Origin: an uncultured Alphaproteobacteria bacterium
Lineage (GTDB): Bacteria > Pseudomonadota > Alphaproteobacteria > Thalassobaculales > Thalassobaculaceae
NCBI GenBank assembly: GCA_938028645.1
Contig: CALIMD010000372.1
Location: 1 to 7,268, forward strand
Length of the DNA: 7,268 bases
Reading direction: 5' to 3'
Positions 1-6,167 of the stretch are shown here, in pieces. The notes under the pieces are model-generated. The model had not been told where the DNA came from, did no database searches, and worked only from the letters and a program-made list of their open reading frames with translations. The translations under genes were made by a program, and so were the position numbers. The stretch's first letter is position 1; every line of letters starts with the position of its first letter.

Positions 1-78
1 TGTTTTATGGGCCAATTTCCCGATCACATAGTTTCGGAACAACGGGCAATCTTAGCACTTACAGAAAATAACAAGTAA
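1..78 (+). CDS. Possible 3' end of an unidentified gene (partial)
   Basis: Frame 1 is open from the left edge for 25 codons and stops at TAA (76-78). The visible residues include GQFPDHIVSEQRAI, which reads like an ordinary globular C-terminus, followed by a polar TENNK tail. I cannot assign a family. Frame 3 is also open from the edge, to a stop at 69-71, so the frame choice rests on amino-acid composition alone. If real, the gene lies on the same strand as the dehydratase and ends 126 bp before it. Confidence 0.35.
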   Translation, partial: CFMGQFPDHIVSEQRAILALTENNK

Positions 79-102
79 ATAATAAACATTGAGGAGCAAT
101 AA

Positions 103-141
103 GGATCTTTCTCTATGAATATTTCTTTTATATAAAGATCC
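103..141. promoter_or_regulatory. Perfect 8-bp inverted repeat upstream of the dehydratase gene
   Basis: GGATCTTT (103-110) and its exact reverse complement AAAGATCC (134-141) are separated by a 23-nt AT-rich stretch. The arms are offset by 31 bp, about three helical turns, and lie 64-102 bp before the ATG of the IlvD/Edd gene. No T-tract follows on the + strand, so an intrinsic terminator for the upstream gene is unlikely. A paired regulator site or an mRNA leader hairpin is possible. TATAAA-like stretches at 131-136 and 155-160 could be -10 elements, but neither has a good -35 at the right distance. Confidence 0.35.
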
Positions 142-204
142 GATACACTCCGGTTATAAATAACGTAGCGTCAATGATAACATTGGAATTTTAGGGGAAT
201 TGGA

Positions 205-2073
205 ATGCGAAATTCTAAAACGGTTCTAATAGATACAAATCCGGGAAGAAATGCCCAAACCGTCGGTATTGCTAGGGAACTCGGAACCGATATTGATTTG
301 ATCCATGAACCATCTGTAGGGGTAATTGGCAATAAAGGAGACTCCCAATGTTATCTAGGTGTCCAACATAAAGTTGAAACTATCCACGAAAGTCTCCGTC
401 AAAAGATAGGCACTGAGGCGGGTAAACTCTCTATGCGTCTTGTTCAGCCAGAGTATACTGTAGCGACATCAGACGGAATGCGTAACGGCACAAAAGAGAT
501 GCGTTATTCTTTAATGGGAAGAGAAGTAACCCACGACTCTGTCTGTGAACATTTAAGTGCGAGTGGTTTAGAAGGAACAATTGCTGTAGTCGCGTGTGAC
601 AAACCACCAGTTGGAACGGTGTCAGCTATATTGGAACATAATCGCCCCGCTATTATAATGTCGGATGGCCCTATTCGCCCCGGCATCGACTCAGTGACAA
701 AAGAACGGATCGATATAATCTCCGGATTTCAAGTTGCTGGCAGCGACGATGAAGAGATGAAAAAACGAATAGCTTGTGAGTCCTGTCCTGGTTTCGGCAG
801 TTGCGGGGGAATGTTTACCTACAATACTATGCAGACTTTTATCGGCGTTATGGGACTAGAACCATTACACATGATTGCCCCCCCGTCCGATGACAAGAGA
901 CGATTGGAGCAGTTCCCAAGCGAATTAGTCAATTTTTTGCAGGCGATGATTGAATCCAAAGTTACACCTCGGGACATCGTAAACCGCGACTCGATTAGAA
1001 ATGCAATGATAGTGGCAATGGCTATTGGTGGATCAACAAATGTATTGCTTCATGGTCCTGAGATTGCCAGGGCAGCGGGGTTTAGAGATTTTTCTGAAGA
1101 TATTATGTCACCAGAAGAATTCAACCATTTGTCACAACACGTAGTGCCCGTTTTAATCGACGCTCGACCTTTTGGCAGTTATTCGATGGTAGATATTGAC
1201 GAAAAAGGCGGCGTTCAAGTGATAGTTAAAGAATTACTAAATGCGGGTTTATTGAATGGTGATACATTAACTTGCACAGGGGAAACTTTAGCAGAGCAAA
1301 TCGATCGTCTCAATCCACCTGCCCCTGATGGAACAGTAATTTATACCGTGGAGAAGCCATACAAACCAACCGGTGGATTAAGAGTTCTAGGTGGGAATTT
1401 ATCCCCAGAGTTCAGCTCAGTCCTTAAATTAGCAGGGGTAGAGGGAGGACTAGAAAATAATAAATTTGTTGGTAAAGCGCGAGTTTTTGATGGTGAGGAA
1501 GGATTGCTTTACTCTTTAGAAAATGAACCGAGTGTGTTTCAGGATAATGATATGATTATCGTGCGTTACGAAGGACCAAGCGGTGCCCCAGGCATGCCAG
1601 AGATGCTCGACTCTACATCGCGGATAACAACCCTTTGTCGTGAAAATGATATCGTCGTAGGGCTTATGACCGATGGAAGATTCTCGGGAGGCTCCGTTGG
1701 TTTGGTTATAGGACATGTTGGCCCTGAAGCCGCTTTAGGGGGAGAAATTGCATTCATTGAAAACGGTGATGAAATTGTAATCGATCTGGATATCAATGAG
1801 ATCAATTGTACAGAGCTAAAGAATGCCGATACGTTAGAATCAAGGAAAGTTAAATGGAAGAAAGTAGTCGATGAAAATGGAGGCATGCATCCATCCGTTG
1901 GTAATGCAGACACTCGACTACTAAACCGTATGCGCAAGTCAGCAGTATCGGCCGTCTATGGAGCAGGAATGCATCCTGATAGACAACTCTGGGTTAACGA
2001 TGAGAGGAAACCCATACGTACGACATTTATACCTTCTAATAAATATAGACCAAATTCGGAAAAAACTTTCTAG
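205..2073 (+). CDS. IlvD/Edd-family Fe-S dehydratase (dihydroxy-acid or sugar-acid dehydratase-like)
   Basis: Cytoplasmic iron-sulfur dehydratase that should remove water from a 2,3-dihydroxy acid or sugar acid to give a 2-keto acid. The family signatures are present in order: SQC with Cys49; SDGMRNGTKEMRYSL (89-103); ACDK with Cys131, Asp132 and Lys133, the lysine matching the carbamylated metal-bridging residue of the family; CPGFGSCGGMFTYNTM (194-209) with Cys200; YEGPSGAPGMPEML (455-468); and DGRFSGGS (490-497) carrying the active-site serine loop. Cys49, 131 and 200 match the three cluster ligands of dihydroxy-acid dehydratases, so the enzyme looks functional. At 622 residues it is near E. 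coli IlvD in length. The ATG has a good AGGGG site (193-197), 7 nt upstream. Oddities: CDKPPVG replaces the usual CDKNxPG, SDGP replaces the usual GG after the next strand, and a tail of about 35 residues (588-622) follows the normal end. The family call is secure. Substrate is unknown, and a role other than valine/isoleucine synthesis is plausible. Confidence 0.93.
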   Translation: MRNSKTVLIDTNPGRNAQTVGIARELGTDIDLIHEPSVGVIGNKGDSQCYLGVQHKVETIHESLRQKIGTEAGKLSMRLVQPEYTVATSDGMRNGTKEMRYSLMGREVTHDSVCEHLSASGLEGTIAVVACDKPPVGTVSAILEHNRPAIIMSDGPIRPGIDSVTKERIDIISGFQVAGSDDEEMKKRIACESCPGFGSCGGMFTYNTMQTFIGVMGLEPLHMIAPPSDDKRRLEQFPSELVNFLQAMIESKVTPRDIVNRDSIRNAMIVAMAIGGSTNVLLHGPEIARAAGFRDFSEDIMSPEEFNHLSQHVVPVLIDARPFGSYSMVDIDEKGGVQVIVKELLNAGLLNGDTLTCTGETLAEQIDRLNPPAPDGTVIYTVEKPYKPTGGLRVLGGNLSPEFSSVLKLAGVEGGLENNKFVGKARVFDGEEGLLYSLENEPSVFQDNDMIIVRYEGPSGAPGMPEMLDSTSRITTLCRENDIVVGLMTDGRFSGGSVGLVIGHVGPEAALGGEIAFIENGDEIVIDLDINEINCTELKNADTLESRKVKWKKVVDENGGMHPSVGNADTRLLNRMRKSAVSAVYGAGMHPDRQLWVNDERKPIRTTFIPSNKYRPNSEKTF

Positions 2074-2127
2074 AAAGCCACATGCTTGAGCAGAGGAATT
2101 ATTAGCAGACTAGATAAAATGCTATAG

Positions 2128-3144
2128 TCAGTGTTTAAAAGCGGGTAAAACGTCCGAAGCAAAGCGTTCTAGGGCCTCGTCAGCTTCATCACCAAAGTGA
2201 TCTGGGCGCGGCCCTATAACCGACACTCTATCTATCCCGAGTTTTTGTATATCCTTGAGTTTTTCTATGCAGACCTCGGGTGGACCAATAACTGAAAATC
2301 TATCGATGAACTCGACTGACATTTCTTGAGCATGGGAAGCATCGCCTCTTCCATGGCGAACCTTATCGTAGCCTGCTCCTAATTTATCAAACATAGACTG
2401 ATCGGCCTGATTTACGTGCTCCCTATTCGCACCCGGCATGCCAGTAAAATGAGCAAAAATTCCAACCCCAGGTCTGACCAACTCTGCAGCCCGCTCAACA
2501 TCGTCATGAACACATATATTCAAGTAAACACCAAGCGACGGTTTATCCTCGTTAGTCCTTATTTTTTCAGATAACGTTTGATTAACCTGATTTATACCCC
2601 ACGCTATCCGTTCAACATCACCTCCTAAAGCGAAGCTTACGCGTTCTGCGATTATCGCTCCCATCCTTATGATTTTGGGCCCCGTTGCCGCAACGTCTAT
2701 GGGAACTTTTTTAATGTTGGCATTCTTCAACCATTTTAACCGGCTCTCGTAACCATTTGTATCTAAAGAACTACCATTTAAATATATTTGTAGTGTCTCT
2801 AGATAGCTCTGAAAGACACTTGGGGAAACTGGTTTATGACCAATATTAAAGAGCGAGGAGTCGCCGCGCCCTATACCGAGAATTGCACGGCCTTCCGAAA
2901 CCTCTTGAAGCGTTGCGATAGCTGATGCAGTTAACGCGGCGTGACGCGTCAGGGGATTTGTCACTCCAGGCCCAATCATCAAAGTGGAGGTTGCCCGAGC
3001 GGCTAGTGCCAAAGTTATATAAGTTTCATTAGATAAGTTTTGCGAGTCTGTCAGAGTTAATCCATCAAAGCCCACTTGTTCACATTTCTGAGCCAGGGTC
3101 TCTACACCACTTATCGAGGGCACTCCAAAATGCCAAAATTCCAT
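2128..3144 (-). CDS. Luciferase-like (LLM) flavin/F420-type oxidoreductase, Mer-like branch
   Basis: Single-domain TIM-barrel oxidoreductase of the bacterial luciferase-like superfamily, 338 residues, the usual length for the methylenetetrahydromethanopterin-reductase (Mer)-like, F420-type branch. Typical segments are GFDGLTLTDS (25-34), GPGVTNPLTRH (58-68), LQEVSEGRAILGIGRGDSS (79-97), VPIDVAATGPKIIRMGA (147-163) and a C-terminal VIGPPEVCIEKL with GIDRVSVIGP (303-312). These form the barrel core and the flavin or deazaflavin phosphate-binding edge. The cofactor cannot be decided here: F420, FMN and FAD are all used in this superfamily. The ATG (3142-3144) has only a modest GGA 9 nt upstream. 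It is the last gene of the leftward run, 44 bp after the FAD oxidoreductase, and converges on the dehydratase. It is only distantly related to the SsuD-like enzyme in the same run, so the two are not a recent duplication. Substrate unknown. Confidence 0.88.
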   Translation of the reverse strand: MEFWHFGVPSISGVETLAQKCEQVGFDGLTLTDSQNLSNETYITLALAARATSTLMIGPGVTNPLTRHAALTASAIATLQEVSEGRAILGIGRGDSSLFNIGHKPVSPSVFQSYLETLQIYLNGSSLDTNGYESRLKWLKNANIKKVPIDVAATGPKIIRMGAIIAERVSFALGGDVERIAWGINQVNQTLSEKIRTNEDKPSLGVYLNICVHDDVERAAELVRPGVGIFAHFTGMPGANREHVNQADQSMFDKLGAGYDKVRHGRGDASHAQEMSVEFIDRFSVIGPPEVCIEKLKDIQKLGIDRVSVIGPRPDHFGDEADEALERFASDVLPAFKH

Positions 3145-3188
3145 AGTTAAATATCCAAGTTCCGCTCAAAGACCAATCGGGAGATTAA

Positions 3189-4556
3189 TTACAGCTGACC
3201 ATCCATGTCCCATGTCTTTATCTCAGCAAGATAGTTACTATCACTAAATCGAGAAGGATCAAACGCTTTAGAATAAGATGGAAGTGTCCCATTAGTTACA
3301 TGCTTACTTATTAACTCCCCCGAAGCACAGGCCGACATTATTCCAAAGCCTGAAAAGGCACCACAAATAAAAGCGCCCTTTATATCCAATGGCCCAATTA
3401 ATGGTCTGTTTTCGGGTGTCTTCGTATAGTAGCCACCATCAACATAAGGTTTAGGCATAGGGTCTAAATATTGTTTTAGTCCAGGTATCATATGAGCCAT
3501 TCCACGAAGCGTAACCTCCGGTAAATACTCGTTCCATTCTAGAGGGAACGATGGTTTTTCTGAACTCTCACAATCGTACGTCCAGTACATAAGAACTTGG
3601 TTTCCCTCTCCGACAGGCCGACCATGTACCCCAGCTGGAAACTCTTGTAGGAGCCATTTTGTTTCTGAAAACTGTTCCAATCCCTCGGATTCTTCAGTCG
3701 ACCAATTTAACTGAATGGCATCAGCCCAGATCATTAATGGTGCAGAACGAGGCACAACACTCAAAGTATCGGGCAAGCTGATTTTAACGTGTTTTTCAAC
3801 CAGGATAGGAAGTTCAACGTTCATAGATTTAAGTGTCGCGTTAATATGTGGGCCTCCACAAAGAACAACCGCATCACTTTCAATTTGCTCCTCTACTCCA
3901 TTGTTTTCTATAATAACCGAATTGACTGCGCCTGCTTTGGTATCAACTCGCTTCATATAAGCGGTTTTAAATTCGCAACCGTTTCTTTTTGCTTCTTCAA
4001 ATAGATACATCCCTAATTGCTGCGCACTCATAGACCCACAGCGTCGTGCGTGTAATACGGCCACCGTTTTTTCATTTAGGTACGGAAAAATTTCTTGGAT
4101 ATTAGACTGTCCCGTTATGAGATCAGAACCATCGAGTTCACTTATATATCCAGTATTTGGATTCCTAATATAATCGGAGTTACTGGGGTTATTTCTGAAT
4201 TTCCCCGCTCCAAACTCTTCTGCTTCTTTGCCTTGCTTTTCAAATACATCAATCATGTCTCTAGACGACGTAGCAAACAGATAACCATGCGGGTTTAAAA
4301 GAAAACGATTTTGGCTTTCACGCGCATGTTGCTCCATCAAGTCTATGCTTCTATTCATAAAGCAAACCATTGTGCTGTCTGGACCAGCCCACCAATTTCT
4401 GAAGCATTCAGTCGACTTGTCGCTCGTGAGTGAGAGGGGTGCTCCTTGATCAATTAATAAAATGTGTTTTAATCCCGCTTGCATCAAATAGTAGGCTGAG
4501 GAGATACCGGCTATACCAGCTCCACAAACAACAGCATCGTATCTTTTATTCTTCAA
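3189..4556 (-). CDS. DAO-family FAD-dependent oxidoreductase (sarcosine/dimethylglycine oxidase-like)
   Basis: Soluble FAD enzyme of the D-amino-acid-oxidase fold, 455 residues. The family oxidises secondary or tertiary amines, amino acids or hydroxy acids. The N-terminus has the Rossmann dinucleotide motif GAGIAG (12-17), with Asp36 ending the second strand to bind the adenosine ribose. A distinctive STECFRNWWAG segment (48-58) follows. The second FAD strand is seen at SDAVVLCGG (227-235), and the C-terminal flavin cap at PENRPLIGP (381-389) and GAFICGAFSGFGIMSA (394-409). The start is TTG (4554-4556). It has an AGGA site 8 nt upstream, an in-frame stop lies 15 codons further up with no ATG between, and the first internal Met (residue 25) would delete the FAD motif. 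It lies 92 bp after the SMR gene and 44 bp before the LLM gene. There is no second subunit or folate domain beside it, so a stand-alone oxidase or dehydrogenase is likely. Substrate unknown. Confidence 0.88.
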   Translation of the reverse strand: MKNKRYDAVVCGAGIAGISSAYYLMQAGLKHILLIDQGAPLSLTSDKSTECFRNWWAGPDSTMVCFMNRSIDLMEQHARESQNRFLLNPHGYLFATSSRDMIDVFEKQGKEAEEFGAGKFRNNPSNSDYIRNPNTGYISELDGSDLITGQSNIQEIFPYLNEKTVAVLHARRCGSMSAQQLGMYLFEEAKRNGCEFKTAYMKRVDTKAGAVNSVIIENNGVEEQIESDAVVLCGGPHINATLKSMNVELPILVEKHVKISLPDTLSVVPRSAPLMIWADAIQLNWSTEESEGLEQFSETKWLLQEFPAGVHGRPVGEGNQVLMYWTYDCESSEKPSFPLEWNEYLPEVTLRGMAHMIPGLKQYLDPMPKPYVDGGYYTKTPENRPLIGPLDIKGAFICGAFSGFGIMSACASGELISKHVTNGTLPSYSKAFDPSRFSDSNYLAEIKTWDMDGQL

Positions 4557-4561
4557 TTTCT

Positions 4562-4569
4562 TAATCCTG
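4562..4569 (-). promoter_or_regulatory. Ribosome binding site supporting a TTG start
   Basis: On the minus strand the leader reads GCAGGATTAAGAAATTG. The AGGA core sits 8 nt before the TTG that opens the FAD oxidoreductase. With no in-frame ATG or GTG between the upstream stop and this codon, the site decides the start. Confidence 0.55.
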
Positions 4570-4648
4570 CAATCTAAACGGTGAGTAAAAATCGATCACT
4601 TAACTGCCAACTAACAACTTTAGATATATATAGGAAATGTCTTTTTCT

Positions 4649-4978
4649 TCAACCGTGCGCACTACTAAAAATATTGACTAAAGCGACGCCAATTACTATC
4701 AGAAATAAACCACAAATAGCTTGCCACGATAAACTTTGTCCGTACAAAAAATAGGCCAATATAGCAACAGTGAAAACACCGAGACCGCTCCAAGTGGCAT
4801 ATACTATCGAGATGGGAAGAACTTTAATAACAAATGTTAAAAGAAAAAATGATCCTATATAGCAACCGACCATTATAACTGTAGGAAAGATACGTGAAAA
4901 GTTTTGGGTTGCCGGGAGCAAGAGGGTTCCTGCTACTTCTAGAAGAATTGCAGCGACCAATAAGAAATAAATTAACAT
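4649..4978 (-). CDS. Small multidrug resistance (SMR) family transporter, EmrE/Qac-like
   Basis: Inner-membrane proton-coupled exporter of 109 residues, almost the length of E. coli EmrE (110). Four hydrophobic helices lie at about 2-21, 31-52, 57-78 and 85-104. The EmrE landmarks fall at the same numbers: Glu14 in EVAGT (the proton/substrate carboxylate), Tyr40, Tyr60 and Trp63 in YATWSGLG, and Gly90 and Gly97 in helix 4. SMR proteins work as antiparallel dimers and expel cationic compounds against protons. The EVAGT context, without the tryptophan after the glutamate seen in guanidinium exporters (Gdx/SugE), points to the Qac/EmrE subtype; that subtype call is inference. The ATG (4976-4978) lies 35 bp after the SsuD-like gene, with only a weak upstream purine stretch, so translation may depend on coupling. 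A single SMR gene with no partner suggests a homodimer. The natural substrate may be a compound handled by the neighbouring enzymes. Confidence 0.93.
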   Translation of the reverse strand: MLIYFLLVAAILLEVAGTLLLPATQNFSRIFPTVIMVGCYIGSFFLLTFVIKVLPISIVYATWSGLGVFTVAILAYFLYGQSLSWQAICGLFLIVIGVALVNIFSSAHG

Positions 4979-5013
4979 TTGACTAATCTGTCCGCGCTTG
5001 ATTTCTCGAGTAT

Positions 5014-6093
5014 CTATATAGCCTTCATTCTCTCTTTATTTTTCTCGAAAAGTAGAGGCCGAACCCATTTTCCAAATCGCTTTGCTTCTTCATCATGCAA
5101 ATAGCCAGATAAACAGAATGAATGGCATCCAATATCAATATAATCCTGCAAAGTTTTGGCACATTGTTCCGGGTTACCAACAATCACTACTCCAGCCCCA
5201 GGTCGGGCCTGTGTCAGCCCCGTCCACATGTTTGGAGATATCTTTTCCCCATATTCCTCCGCCAATTGCCGTACTCGCTGGTTTGCTGCCGAGTTTGCGA
5301 AATGGGTCCGTATCACATCCTTTTGCTCATCTGTTACATTTCGGACGAGACCTTCTGCAACCTCCCAGGCCTCATCTTCCTCTTTCCTGCATATAATTTG
5401 AAGCCGCATGCCAAATCCTATTTGATCTCCTCGTCCATACTTGGCCGCCAATGCCCGCATCTCAAGAATATTTTTCTCGATGCGCTCAACACTGTCACCC
5501 CAGAATAGGTGCACATCAGAGTGTTTAGCTGACAACTCGGCCGCTTGCACAGACCCACCGCCTAAGTAAAATTTAGGAAATGGTTTTTGATAAATTTCCG
5601 GTCCGATATGCGCCTGTTTTAAATTATAATGCTTGCCTGAATAATCCACCTTACCTTGCGTTGACCATAATGCTTTACATATTTCTACTTCTTCCTCCAT
5701 TGCTTCATAGCGTTGGTCTTTATCCAGTCCGACACCCTCTGCCTCGTTCTCAACTTCATTCTGGCCTGCGATTAAGTTGATCGAAATTCTTCCCTCGGTA
5801 AGTTGATCAAATGTCGCAATCATTTTTGCCATTAAGACAGGATTTATGTAACTAGGCCTTGCCGCAACCAACATCTTTATACTCTTCGTATTACGCGTTA
5901 GGAGAGCGCTCGTTAACCACGCATCCCAACAAGCGGCCGCTACAGGTAAAAGGATGTATTCAAACCCATTATCTTCAGCCGCTTTTACAACACGTTCAAA
6001 TAAATCAAGGGATGGCGGAATTTGCTGGGGAATGGCATAATCCAAAGTGTCACCACGAGTTGGCAAAAACCATCCAAATTCTAAATCTCTCAT
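5014..6093 (-). CDS. SsuD-like FMN-dependent (alkanesulfonate) monooxygenase
   Basis: Luciferase-like monooxygenase close in pattern to E. coli SsuD, which uses reduced FMN from a partner reductase and O2 to split the C-S bond of alkanesulfonates into aldehyde and sulfite. Matching stretches are FGWFLPTRGD, a Cys-Trp-Asp-Ala-Trp segment with Cys55 at the SsuD Cys54 position, LVAARPS, GRISINLIAG, FGMRL with Arg230 at SsuD Arg226, ISPNMWTGLTQARPGAG with Arg297, and LSGYLHDEEA with Tyr331. Two differences stand out: Gln232 replaces SsuD His228 and Arg13 replaces His11, so the substrate may not be a simple alkanesulfonate. I prefer ATG at 6091-6093 (359 residues), with AAGGG 9 nt upstream. A GTG two codons earlier (6097-6099) is too close to that site. 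It lies 74 bp after the sulfatase and 35 bp before the SMR gene. No flavin reductase is visible in the window. Confidence 0.88.
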   Translation of the reverse strand: MRDLEFGWFLPTRGDTLDYAIPQQIPPSLDLFERVVKAAEDNGFEYILLPVAAACWDAWLTSALLTRNTKSIKMLVAARPSYINPVLMAKMIATFDQLTEGRISINLIAGQNEVENEAEGVGLDKDQRYEAMEEEVEICKALWSTQGKVDYSGKHYNLKQAHIGPEIYQKPFPKFYLGGGSVQAAELSAKHSDVHLFWGDSVERIEKNILEMRALAAKYGRGDQIGFGMRLQIICRKEEDEAWEVAEGLVRNVTDEQKDVIRTHFANSAANQRVRQLAEEYGEKISPNMWTGLTQARPGAGVVIVGNPEQCAKTLQDYIDIGCHSFCLSGYLHDEEAKRFGKWVRPLLFEKNKERMKAI

Positions 6094-6167
6094 ACGCACA
6101 GGCCCTTTTATAAAAACTGAAATTTAATTTTTTTTCACAATCGCACTATCGTTGTAAAGTCCCAAAA
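6094..6167. other. AT-rich intergenic spacer between sulfatase and SsuD-like genes
   Basis: This 74-bp spacer contains an 8-T run on the + strand (6128-6135, A on the coding strand) and the ribosome site of the SsuD-like gene at 6103-6107. A weak bulged hairpin lies at about 6139-6156. On the minus strand it is followed by A residues, not T, so it does not look like an intrinsic terminator. Read-through from the sulfatase is therefore plausible. Confidence 0.5.

Noticed and set aside
1..89. A divergent minus-strand gene start upstream of the dehydratase
   Set aside because: The ATG at 87-89 opens only 21 codons before a stop, and the ATG at 27-29 is followed at once by a stop.
1566..1937. 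A 123-codon open frame on the minus strand inside the dehydratase gene
   Set aside because: It is Ser/Pro-rich with no recognisable motif and lies opposite the conserved C-terminal half of the IlvD/Edd gene. It is a frame shadow.
5082..5508. Three overlapping + strand frames of 81-128 codons opposite the SsuD-like gene
   Set aside because: They mirror a well-supported monooxygenase, show no domain pattern and have no convincing ribosome site.
6107..6112. TATAAA on the minus strand as a -10 for the SsuD-like gene
   Set aside because: It overlaps the ribosome binding site and would leave a leader of only a few bases. The nearest TTGTGA is 22 bp away, too far for a -35.
6139..6156. Hairpin after the sulfatase as an intrinsic terminator
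   Set aside because: The stem is about five pairs with a bulge, and on the coding strand it is followed by A residues, not T residues.
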